Under the pieces are notes generated by a model that ran no database searches, was not told the DNA's origin, and saw only the letters and a program-made list of their open reading frames with translations. From Candidatus Nitrosocosmicus agrestis (GTDB taxonomy: Archaea; Thermoproteota; Nitrososphaeria; Nitrososphaerales; Nitrososphaeraceae), in NCBI RefSeq assembly GCF_008389435.1, contig NZ_VUYS01000005.1, forward strand, positions 1 through 64,000: a stretch of 64,000 nucleotides of DNA, read 5' to 3'. The stretch's first letter is position 1. Each line of letters opens with the position of its first letter. Positions 35,014-44,103 of the stretch are shown in pieces. Both the position numbers and the translations under genes were made by a program.

Positions 35014-35858
35014 TCAACTTACTCGAGGTTCAATTTCTCTAATACTCAAATCCTTAAAATTCAATGCTACATTGTCCACACCAAATGTAACATTAGGTCT
35101 GGAATTCAAAACCATATGATCATTGGCCTGTCACAATTCGAGTTATAAAATACTTTGGGCTACTTACAAATCATCCTTCATCGTATTTGATATCAAAAAC
35201 CTTGTCCCAGAGTTTAGAACTTGAGTTGTCCAAATATGACTCAAACTTAATGGCGGAGCCATTGTAACTATTGTAAATAACAACTTTCCAACCAATCCAT
35301 CTATTCATTATAGAATCAGTTACCTTAAGTACAGCTTTTTCTTTTGTATACTCTCAGGTAAACCCGATTTGATTTTTCCATATACAGAAACGTCAGGGTA
35401 AAGTCCTCCATAAAATGACAACCCATAACATGGCGGTTTCTCATCATATTTATCAGTCCTGAAAATCCAATCAATGTCAGTTACAATTCCTTTACGACTA
35501 TTGATTCTTGGATCTATTTTCACATATCCTGTAATTTCAAGTTTCTTCAATTTCTGTTCCGTTTGATATGTCAACATTAATTCAAATCTTGTCATCTTTT
35601 ATTTTCCCAGAGTATTCATCCTGTTTGATTAGTGAGCACTAAAAGTAAAGGTTACTTCTGAATCATTCTTAGGATTGCATATGTTAATATATATTCTCTT
35701 GCCTCTAATTCAGTTAGATAAACTTGCCTGATCCCAAATTGATCATTTATTTGTGAAATACTGTTATTCTTCCTTGCTAAAGCCTGATAAATAAAAGAGG
35801 CTATGATGATGGATAATACAAAAGAGGCAGATGGTAATAAAGATAAACGTCGCTTTTA
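35014..35858 (-). pseudogene. decayed secreted lectin/lyase-like protein
   Basis: Pieces of one gene lie in three frames: an N-terminal secretion-signal-like stretch with the tail FGIRQVYLTELEAREYI, then the 91-residue open part (35320-35595, from MTRFELMLTY), then KAVLKVTDSIMNRWIGWKVV, and finally RPNVTFGVDNVALNFKDLSI ending at TGA 35014. Frameshifts separate these pieces and further stops interrupt them. The pattern (W-I-G-W-K, V-D-N-V, K-D-L-S-I-R-E-I) recalls secreted carbohydrate-binding/lyase-like proteins of soil thaumarchaea. The 91-residue frame is therefore not an intact gene. Confidence 0.72.
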
Positions 35859-35909
35859 ATCCTAATTTATCAGAGAAATAATAATATCTGGATTACCTAT
35901 ATGAATTCG

Positions 35910-36755
35910 TCATCTAGAACTTGCTACTTTTTTTACTGGATTTTTGTCCAATCTCGATTTTATTAATTTAATTAAATTTACCCCGAAAAATATTCCTGCA
36001 GCCATAATTACTATCATTCCACTAGGGGTAATATTCCATTCGTATGCTAATATTGTTCCTAATATTACCGATAATAATGAAAAACAAATGGAGATTAATA
36101 TGGTCTTTCTAAATCCGTATCCCAGAAGTAATGATGAAACATTGGGAATGATTAATAGAGATGAGACCATCAAAACCCCAATCAAGCGGATTGATATTAC
36201 TATTGCAATTGTGGCTAAGGTAATTAATAGAATATTTAGTATAGCTGTATTGATCCCATTCACTAACGCCTGCTCCTCGTTAAATACTAGATATACTAAT
36301 TTCTTGTAGAAAGCAGTTACAAAAGCTACAACAACTATGCTGAGAATTATGGTGGTTAAAGTCTCGGTGTTGTTTACTAATAGTATACTACCAAATAGAT
36401 AACTTGTAATGTCGATGGAGAACCCTCCAGATAAGCTAATTAGTACCAACCCCATAGCTAATCCTAAAGAAAGTAAAACAGATATCGACGAGTCAGCATA
36501 GACTCTTTTACTAGAATTTAGTTTAATGATAGACAAACCTCCAATTATTGAAACAACCAATGATACCCAAATAGGATTGGATTTGAGAAATAACCCTAAA
36601 GCTATACCTCCGAAAGCTACATGAGACATTGCATCGCCAAACAAGGAAAAACGCTTCAATATCAAGAATAAGCCGATTAACGTACAACTAATGGAAATTG
36701 CTATTCCTGAAATAATTGCACGCTGCATAAATTCATATTCAAAAACTTCAAACAT
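35910..36755 (-). CDS. znuB: ABC transporter permease, Zn/Mn type (ZnuB-like)
   Basis: An ABC-3 family permease of 281 residues with about eight hydrophobic segments and the conserved FGDAMSHVAFGGIALG motif near residue 36-50. It would carry zinc or manganese with the binding protein just upstream. It follows the binding protein gene on the same strand with a 34-base gap. No ATPase gene is present next to it. The specific metal cannot be told from the permease alone. Confidence 0.88.
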   Translation of the reverse strand: MFEVFEYEFMQRAIISGIAISISCTLIGLFLILKRFSLFGDAMSHVAFGGIALGLFLKSNPIWVSLVVSIIGGLSIIKLNSSKRVYADSSISVLLSLGLAMGLVLISLSGGFSIDITSYLFGSILLVNNTETLTTIILSIVVVAFVTAFYKKLVYLVFNEEQALVNGINTAILNILLITLATIAIVISIRLIGVLMVSSLLIIPNVSSLLLGYGFRKTILISICFSLLSVILGTILAYEWNITPSGMIVIMAAGIFFGVNLIKLIKSRLDKNPVKKVASSR

Positions 36756-36789
36756 CGTTGCTCAGCAATTCTCCATAATGTATATTGAT

Positions 36790-37749
36790 CTATTCTTTAC
36801 ATCCGAGTGCAACTTTCAAACTATTCAAGTTATCGTACATCTTGGAAAAGTAATCTTTTTTTAAATCTAGTTCCTTTTGAGATATCATTTCTATTGGACT
36901 TAGGATCAGTACTTGTCCCCCTATTTCTTCCGATACGGTTTGTGCAAGCCTTGGGTCAATATTGTCTTCCGAAAAAATAGTCGTAATTCCCAACTTTTCT
37001 GCCAATTCTATTGTCTGAGAAATCCTTTGAGGATTCATATCTAGCTCTGGAGATAAGCCATTGATAGCATGTTGAATTAATCCATATCTTTTTGAAAAAT
37101 ACCCAAATGCATCGTGAAATGCAATGAAATCTTTCGATGGACAAATGGTCAAATTATTAATAATATTCGAATTAAGCTCTTCAAGTTTGCTATCAAATTC
37201 CTTCAAATTAGCTTGATAGTATGCTACATTCTTGGGATCCAACGTAACGAGGTTATTGAATATTATACTTGCCATAGTTTTTACAAGTAATGGATCTAAC
37301 CAAATATGGGGATTTGAATTCGTTCCTATCTTTTCGATACTGATTTTCTTGCTTAAATCTACTATATTTGGGTTTGTTATCTTGCTAATCCATTTCTCGA
37401 AACCAGCTCCATTTATGAATACTAAATCCGCCTGCTGCAAATCGATTATCTGTTTTGGTGTTGGATCAAAATCATGTGGCTCTACACTCATAGGGACTAT
37501 TGTTGAAACATCTACCTTGTCTTTTCCTATTTTCTTTACGAAATCATATAGTGGATAAAATGATGTGTAAATCCTTAAATTAGTATCGTTTGAAGAAATC
37601 CTTTCTATCGTCTTAGATTTATTCATGGAATTTGGGTTCTCTTGTGAATATTTGGTAGATGCCCAGGCATTAGGGGAAAACACTAAAAATGAGGTTAAAA
37701 TAAAAAAGATTAAACAAATAGTATTTCTCTCTCTACAACTATTTAACAT
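36790..37749 (-). CDS. znuA: metal ABC transporter substrate-binding protein (ZnuA-like)
   Basis: A cluster-9 binding protein of 319 residues with a signal sequence (residues 9-31) and the four canonical metal ligands: His92 (EPHDFDP), His148 (NPHIWLDP), His212 (AFHDAFGYF) and Glu261 (FSEDNID). It lacks the long His-rich loop of many zinc-specific members, so manganese is possible. It delivers the metal to the ZnuB-like permease; the two form an operon. Confidence 0.9.
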   Translation of the reverse strand: MLNSCRERNTICLIFFILTSFLVFSPNAWASTKYSQENPNSMNKSKTIERISSNDTNLRIYTSFYPLYDFVKKIGKDKVDVSTIVPMSVEPHDFDPTPKQIIDLQQADLVFINGAGFEKWISKITNPNIVDLSKKISIEKIGTNSNPHIWLDPLLVKTMASIIFNNLVTLDPKNVAYYQANLKEFDSKLEELNSNIINNLTICPSKDFIAFHDAFGYFSKRYGLIQHAINGLSPELDMNPQRISQTIELAEKLGITTIFSEDNIDPRLAQTVSEEIGGQVLILSPIEMISQKELDLKKDYFSKMYDNLNSLKVALGCKE

Positions 37750-38001
37750 AATACGAATAGAATTATTAAAGATATAAAGCTTTCTTATTAATTTTTATTA
37801 ATTTTGTACGAATAAAGTAATAAAAACACTAACCAATGAATGTTTTACTAGTGATATTTAAAGAACTTTGGGTTCAGAAAGGAAAAGAAATTTTTTGTTT
37901 CATATTTATTCAATCATTTTTAAATCAATGATGTACTTGCATTTCACTATGTATTGTAAAAATTTTAATATGTAATAATATTTCTATATAGTAAATAATC
38001 T

Positions 38002-40140
38002 ATGCTGTTAAAGTCAAGCAATGATAAGGTCTATGCTTATCTTTCATTTCTTGGTTATGACACTCTTTATCCACCACAACAGTTAGCCATAGAACGTGGT
38101 TTATTGGATCATACTAACTTGTTAATTACTACTCCTACTGCAAGCGGGAAAACACTAATTGCCATACTAGCTGCAATTAAAACTCTGGAAAAAAATAAAA
38201 AAGTTGTTTATCTTACACCTTTAAGAGCTTTAGCCTATGAAAAATATCAAGAATTTACCTCTATCGATAAATCCGGCATATTTTCCAAAAAAATTAAAGT
38301 AAAAATTAGCACTGGAGATTTCAACACATCAAATGCGGATCTAAGTTCTTCTGATGTGATTATTATGACTAACGAAAAAATTGATTCAATAATGAGGCAT
38401 AGTGCTTCGTGGCTTTCAAACGTAGGATTATTTATTTCAGATGAAATACACCTTATAGGTGATCAAGATCGAGGGCCAGTTTTAGAGATGGTATTAACTA
38501 AAATAAAAAAATATTATCCCTCATCACAAATCCTTGGTCTCAGTGCTACAATAACTAATGCAGTAGAAATTGCAGAATGGTTAAATTCAAAATTGATAGA
38601 AAGCTCTTGGAGACCGACAAAATTAATAGAAGGAGTCTATTCAGAGGGTATAATACATTGCAATAATAATACAAGGTATAATGTTACTGAATCAGGTAGA
38701 GATACTACTTCAATGACCACCGATCTGATAATGGATTCCTTGCAAAATAATGTTCAGAGTCTTGTATTTGTTGAAACGAGAAAGCGTGCAGTATCACTTG
38801 CCAAAAAAGTTTCGGATCTTGCCTATACGATATTATCTCCAGATGAAAGAAAAAATGCACTTAACGTCTCCAAACAAATCTTGGAAGAAGGAGATGATAC
38901 TGATCTGACCAAAAATCTATCAAAACTAATTTCTTCTGGTATAGGATTTCATCATGCTGGTTTAAGCCTTCACAGTAGAGGCATAGTGGAGGATGCTTTT
39001 AAGAAAGGATTAATTAAATCCTTATTTGCTACACCTACACTCGCTGCAGGTGTAAATCTTCCCGCACGTAGAGTAATAATCACAAATGTTACTCGATATG
39101 ATTTTATGTATGGTGCTTCAGTTCCAATAAGTATTCTTGAATATAAACAACTTTGTGGACGGGCAGGAAGACCAAAATATGATACTCATGGAGAATCCAT
39201 AATTTTATCGGATTCGAGGACTAGCCATGAGGAATTATATGAACATTATATACTGGGGATTCCTGAACCTTTAAATTCGAACCTTGGAAATGCAGTATCT
39301 ATAAAGTTACATCTACTTGGTCTGATTGCTTCATTCAACGGAATTAGTTTGGATGATATCTATGACTTGTTTTCAAAAACTTTTTATTCATTTCAAGATA
39401 AGAACAATACTTCTTTGTTTGATAAAATTGATTCTGCATTGGATTATTTTATGGACGAAGATTTGGTATCAATAAAAGATAGTTCTTATCGTACTACTGC
39501 CTTTGGGAAATTAGTTTCAAATTTGTATCTAAATCCGGAGACCGCTGTGAGCTTTCGGGAAATTATTACTAATATAAAGCCAAGATCATTAAGTACAAAT
39601 AATGTTCTTGGTTTTCTTCAAGTGATTACAAGCTGCTCAGACTTTTATCCAAAATTTTCCTTTAGAAAACAAGATATCGAAGAATTCAACTATTTGTTTT
39701 ATAATAACTATGATGAATTTTTCACAGATATAGACATAATGGATTGCTCTCGCAGTTTATGGACCTTATATGAGTGGATTGATGAATCCACTGAAAAAAG
39801 AATAAATGAAAGAATTGGAATTGAACCAGGTGATATACATAGGATGGTTGAAGTTGCTCAATGGCTGATCTCTTCTATTTTTGAAATTGCAAAATTGCAA
39901 AAAAGAAATGATTTATTACCTATTATTTTTTCGCTTGAATCTCGAATTAAACATGGGGTAAAAGCAGAACTAGTTCCCCTGGTACAAATTAAAGATATAG
40001 GTAGAGCGAGAGCACGATCTCTTTATTCTACCGGCATTCACTTACCCAATGACTTGATTACAATTTCAGAAACTAAACTAGCTTTGATCCCAAAAATCGG
40101 ACCAAAATTAGCTAAAAAATTGAAAAAAAAATTTACTTAA
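38002..40140 (+). CDS. hel308: ATP-dependent DNA helicase Hel308
   Basis: An SF2 Ski2-like helicase of 712 residues. Motif I TPTASGKT (residues about 40-47), motif II DEIH (about 147), motif III SATI (about 183), motif VI region QLCGRAGRPKYD (about 380-392), a ratchet domain, and C-terminal HhH motifs (IKDIGRARARSL and LIPKIGPKLAKKL). It unwinds stalled or branched forks with 3'-5' polarity. It is divergent from znuA. Confidence 0.93.
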   Translation: MLLKSSNDKVYAYLSFLGYDTLYPPQQLAIERGLLDHTNLLITTPTASGKTLIAILAAIKTLEKNKKVVYLTPLRALAYEKYQEFTSIDKSGIFSKKIKVKISTGDFNTSNADLSSSDVIIMTNEKIDSIMRHSASWLSNVGLFISDEIHLIGDQDRGPVLEMVLTKIKKYYPSSQILGLSATITNAVEIAEWLNSKLIESSWRPTKLIEGVYSEGIIHCNNNTRYNVTESGRDTTSMTTDLIMDSLQNNVQSLVFVETRKRAVSLAKKVSDLAYTILSPDERKNALNVSKQILEEGDDTDLTKNLSKLISSGIGFHHAGLSLHSRGIVEDAFKKGLIKSLFATPTLAAGVNLPARRVIITNVTRYDFMYGASVPISILEYKQLCGRAGRPKYDTHGESIILSDSRTSHEELYEHYILGIPEPLNSNLGNAVSIKLHLLGLIASFNGISLDDIYDLFSKTFYSFQDKNNTSLFDKIDSALDYFMDEDLVSIKDSSYRTTAFGKLVSNLYLNPETAVSFREIITNIKPRSLSTNNVLGFLQVITSCSDFYPKFSFRKQDIEEFNYLFYNNYDEFFTDIDIMDCSRSLWTLYEWIDESTEKRINERIGIEPGDIHRMVEVAQWLISSIFEIAKLQKRNDLLPIIFSLESRIKHGVKAELVPLVQIKDIGRARARSLYSTGIHLPNDLITISETKLALIPKIGPKLAKKLKKKFT

Positions 40141-40172
40141 TTTGTTTATGAATCAAGTTGAATCGTACAAAA

Positions 40173-40910
40173 TTATTCAAAATTAACCACCCCTAGGTTA
40201 TTCATTTCTGAACCTATTCCATATCCTAATAATGCAATACCAGTACCAAGTAATGACATCTCCAAGCCACCTTTGATCCAACTTTTTTTTGCTAACCTGC
40301 CTTTGATTGCACCAATTATAAAAGATGAAGCAAGACTGATAGAAATGGCAATCATCAACGCCACAAAATTATTAATAAAACCTATTTTGACTATAAAATA
40401 CGGTAGTATTGGTAAAACTCCACCTATCAGAAAAGATACAAACATAACAATAGCTCCTTTGATTGGATTGCCTATGATTTCTAAATTAAGTCCCAGTTCT
40501 TCAGTCAACATAGTCTTTAACCATATTTTCTTATCGGAAGTAATCCTGTCTACAACCAGTTTCAATTCATCTCCTTCAAATCCTTTTGCTTTATAGATTT
40601 GTTCGATCTCTTTTCTTTCGTCTTCTGGTTTATTTTCAATTTCGTACTCTTCTCTCTCAATCTCTGACTCTAAGATCTCTTTTTGTGATTTGACTGCAAG
40701 ATAATTTTGTACTGCCATTGCCTTTGCCCCAGTAAACATTCCTATAATTGCAGCCAAAATGACTATATCCACCCCAATCGTAGCTCCTCCGATTCCTGCT
40801 ACTATTCCCAATGATGTATTAACACCGTCTCCAAAACCAAATACTACATCTCTAATGTAACTACTTTCTTTGATATGGGGCTCGACATGACGATCTGAAA
40901 TTCGGTTCAA
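40173..40910 (-). CDS. VIT1/CCC1-family iron or manganese transporter
   Basis: A membrane protein of 245 residues with the signature VFGFGDGVNTSLGIVAGIGG near residues 24-43, about five hydrophobic segments, and a central hydrophilic Glu-rich loop (residues about 80-130), which in the family binds metal. It would export or store Fe/Mn. TTG start (40908-40910) is used because no better ATG precedes the conserved part. Convergent with hel308. Confidence 0.87.
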   Translation of the reverse strand: MNRISDRHVEPHIKESSYIRDVVFGFGDGVNTSLGIVAGIGGATIGVDIVILAAIIGMFTGAKAMAVQNYLAVKSQKEILESEIEREEYEIENKPEDERKEIEQIYKAKGFEGDELKLVVDRITSDKKIWLKTMLTEELGLNLEIIGNPIKGAIVMFVSFLIGGVLPILPYFIVKIGFINNFVALMIAISISLASSFIIGAIKGRLAKKSWIKGGLEMSLLGTGIALLGYGIGSEMNNLGVVNFE

Positions 40911-41101
40911 TGTATTTTGTTCATAGGCTATACTTGATATTTAAGGTTCGACTTTTTTTTACTGTGAATATTTTATCATGAATCATCATAATTGGAGTGG
41001 ATAGTTATTTCTAGTTGAGATAACTTGCGGTAAGTAAAATTAACAATCAACAATAGGACTTTTTTTGTTAAATTGAACAATTACCTAATTATTTATTATT
41101 A

Positions 41102-42045
41102 TTAAGTTTTTCTTAATTGCCTTGAAGCTTGTGCAATTTCTTCTCTTGCGGCAGGTGTTTCTGCTACTACATTTAGCATGACGAAGTCATGAATTGTCCA
41201 ATGATTAGTTAAAACAGTAACGACTATTTCTGACTCTAGGTTTGTGAGCGTCTTTTCTACCCTTTCTCTTATTATATCAAATTTGCAAGTAATTATGAGT
41301 ATAGGCGACAAGTCATTCAACTGATCTCTTGGGACAATTATTGAACATATCGTTGGCTTGTTAAGATCTGTTTTGCTCGGCATCTAATTGTGCCAAACCC
41401 ATTTTATTGCTCTTCTAGTCAAAAAGTGGCCCTCTTAGAACATGATATGACCCAGTTTCGAGATTTCTATTTGGAACTGATAAAAAAGTACCTGAAACAA
41501 AATTTTGGGTCCATCCCGTGTCTTTACCAACATAGTAACAGCCGCAGCTATATTACAGCCAACACTGTCCCCATCTACTGCTATTCTATCGACATCCATG
41601 TTGTACGAGTGTAAATTTTCTGAAACCCATGTTGAAGTTTCATATATTTCTTTTAAAGCAATTCGATATTTAGCTTTTGGAGGTCTACTATGATTGATAA
41701 ACACCTTTTGCTCCTTAACTGAATTTGCTAATTCTCTTGCTAGGCTCTATTTGGTATCCATTCCACCCAATACCCAACCACCACTGTGTGGGTGTATAAC
41801 AACGGGAAATATCTTGTCTTTACTATCCATAGGTCTGATAATCTTTATTGAGATTCTGTTACAAGAACAATTGAAATAATGATATCTTTTATTTTAGCTA
41901 ATGGTTTTGTGGCGTCCCGGATGAATGTTAGAGAGAAACTCTTGAACTTTGTCTGAAGATAACTTGTAAATGGCAGTGCCAGAATAATTTTACAATTTTT
42001 CCAAAAAAACTTTGGTTTCCTTTTCAACTCTTAATTAGTTGTCAT
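41102..42045 (-). pseudogene. decayed alpha/beta hydrolase (acetyl-esterase/HSL type)
   Basis: On the minus strand one frame reads through the entire family order but with five in-frame stops: FLEKL near 42000, then FPVVIHPHSGGWVLGG (HGGGW oxyanion region), KYRIALKEIYETSTWVSE, RIAVDGDSVGCNIAAA (GDSxG nucleophile), and ITCKFDIIRERV with TIHDFVMLNVVAE (catalytic Asp and His). The end at 41102 is intact (ASRQLRKT). One frameshift near 42030 also separates the original start. It was probably a functional esterase of about 310 residues and is now broken by point mutations. Confidence 0.85.
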
Positions 42046-42151
42046 ATCTATATAACCAAGTAGTCAAAAGATACTTTAAGGTAAGTTTATCCACTTGCTT
42101 GTAATCTCATCCTTATTAAGAACCCGAAATTTTAGAACAAGTAAAATAAAA

Positions 42152-42439
42152 TCAGACGGATTTTGGACGGATCACTCCTAAAATCTTTAAAGTTAAATAA
42201 CACGAAAAAATGTTCTCTTGTAGTTTGTGATATTCCTTATTGGCATAATCTTTTTCAACGGATAAATATGGAATTATATTTTCTTTCAAGTCCTTCGCAG
42301 CGTTAAAAACCTCGTTCTTATCATCCTTTATACTCTTTGAGTAATCGAACTCAATTCTATCTTCCAAGAGGTCTTTAATGAAATTGTTAATTGAATTTTC
42401 CCTGATAATTGAATAGTTAAATTTTGTAGACTCGCTCAT
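42152..42439 (-). CDS. hypothetical protein, 95 aa
   Basis: A soluble, Lys/Glu/Asn-rich, helical 95-residue protein with no motif. A plausible ATG start and gene-like composition suggest it is real; nothing more can be said. It is 106 bases from the hydrolase pseudogene. Confidence 0.45.
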   Translation of the reverse strand: MSESTKFNYSIIRENSINNFIKDLLEDRIEFDYSKSIKDDKNEVFNAAKDLKENIIPYLSVEKDYANKEYHKLQENIFSCYLTLKILGVIRPKSV

Positions 42440-42550
42440 TATCTAAATTAATCTCAATCCTAAATAAAATTATTGATTAATAGTGCTTTTGTTTACCAAA
42501 CATAGAAAATATGCTATTTCTCTACTGTCTTACAAATTATCGTTTTTTAG

Positions 42551-42588
42551 GAGATGAGGTAGGGCAATGTAATAACCTTCCTCATCTC
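42551..42588. repeat. hairpin / inverted repeat
   Basis: GAGATGAGG and CCTCATCTC form a 9-bp perfect stem, extended by three more pairs after one mismatch, around a loop of about a dozen bases. It lies about 210 bases downstream of the 42800-43978 gene on its strand, so it could end that transcript or mark an operator. Confidence 0.5.
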
Positions 42589-42799
42589 AAAAGATGATAT
42601 TTTTGACTTGGGAAGTTTTAAGATATCATTTATTTACTATGATAAAAGGTTATCTTATAATTTTTATATTTGAATTTTGGGCAGAAAGACTAGTTAAATA
42701 ATACTTAAACTATCTACTAGTAGAAAATTGGTTAATTTGATATAGTTACCGTGTAACTTCTAATAATGATTTTAAAAATTCTCATTATAATTGTTCTTT

Positions 42800-43978
42800 C
42801 TATAAATCAAATGATAATGATTTAAAGGAAGCGGGCCTAGTATCAATGTTATCTGTGCGCACTAGAACATATCCAGATCCTTGATTTATTGTCTGCATAA
42901 AACCATTTTCATCATTAATTCCATCTTGTTCTTTTAGTTTTGAAAGATTATTCAATGTCCAATAAGGTACTTCATTGCCAAATCCATTATCAATAAAAGT
43001 CTCAACAGTCCTAGTATTAAGATCAGTTAAGAATGTTTTTACTTTTAACTCCACATCATCTTTGTTTGTCAGATTGTTTATGAACTGGGGTTTTCCTTCA
43101 CTATTCAATTGATGGAAAATAAAATTGTTTCCGGCTAATTGCTTCATACTATCGTAATCATATTTTACATATTTGCCGTTATCTCTATATTCTAAGAGAT
43201 TTGGATTGCTATCTCCAGAGACATCAAATAGTACCCCAAAACCTCTTTCTTGATCATCATCATGACTCCCGTGATGACCAGTATTAAATTGTAGTGAAAT
43301 ATAGGTTTCATTCTCAAATTTGCCTTTTGGTTCCTTAAAATATTCATGAATATTGCCATGCCATATTATTTCCTGATTCTTTGCTGCAGTCATATCTGGA
43401 TTTCCTTCAGAATCTTCTCTCACTATTTCTATACGTGGAGAATTGATTTTATTATTCTCACTCTGTGTATGCTTATTGAAGTCCATGGTTACTCTAAATT
43501 TATTATTGTCATTAATTGGATCATTTAGTTCAAATGAATACTGTTGGTTAAATTTTGTATCAGCCAATAAGTAGCCGTTATCGCCAAAATTATCAGGACT
43601 TAGCTCATTCTGATTATTTTCATCATCGTTTAATTCACAGGGTATTTCTGAATTATTGCCTGTATATTCAGTACAATTAATCGAGTCCGATACTCTCAAT
43701 ATTTTGCAAATTCCTTTGTTTTCATCTGACTTTGGATTTTGAGTTGATAATAATGAATCTTGGATATTATCATGGTCATTACTCATGTAATTAGGAATAC
43801 AGTTTGATACTTTTGTAGTGTTAATTAGAATGGTTGGATTTAATGACTTTGTTGAGGATTGATTAATGATTGTGCTATATACATCGCTGAACTCATAAAC
43901 CGATATCAAAGAAAAAAAAGCATAAATTGTGATTGTAACAAGCAACAATTTTGAAATCAGCGATAGACAAGATTTCAT
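42800..43978 (-). CDS. secreted protein, possibly lectin-like, 392 aa
   Basis: A clear signal peptide (residues 5-25, KLLLVTITIYAFF), a Ser/Asn-rich stretch with several Cys to residue about 120, then a beta-rich domain (about 130-385) with patterns such as ISLQFNTGHHGSHDD, YVKYDYDSMKQL and VKTFLTDLNTRTVETFIDN reminiscent of concanavalin-A-like or polysaccharide-lyase-like secreted proteins of soil thaumarchaea. Function is not shown; extracellular carbohydrate interaction is a guess. ATG start at 43976-43978. Confidence 0.65.
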   Translation of the reverse strand: MKSCLSLISKLLLVTITIYAFFSLISVYEFSDVYSTIINQSSTKSLNPTILINTTKVSNCIPNYMSNDHDNIQDSLLSTQNPKSDENKGICKILRVSDSINCTEYTGNNSEIPCELNDDENNQNELSPDNFGDNGYLLADTKFNQQYSFELNDPINDNNKFRVTMDFNKHTQSENNKINSPRIEIVREDSEGNPDMTAAKNQEIIWHGNIHEYFKEPKGKFENETYISLQFNTGHHGSHDDDQERGFGVLFDVSGDSNPNLLEYRDNGKYVKYDYDSMKQLAGNNFIFHQLNSEGKPQFINNLTNKDDVELKVKTFLTDLNTRTVETFIDNGFGNEVPYWTLNNLSKLKEQDGINDENGFMQTINQGSGYVLVRTDNIDTRPASFKSLSFDL

Positions 43979-44103
43979 GTATATGGTTATTTTTTTATTA
44001 TATATATATGATAAATTTATCCATTTTTATATTAGAGATTACACCAAATCAAGTTGTCCATGAATTATTATCTAATAACATTAAATTGATAAATAAATTC
44101 GGC

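Noticed and set aside
41102-42045. Recoding of TAG/TAA in the esterase frame
   Set aside because: Stops are of two kinds, sit at different residue types and a frameshift also exists, so decay is simpler.
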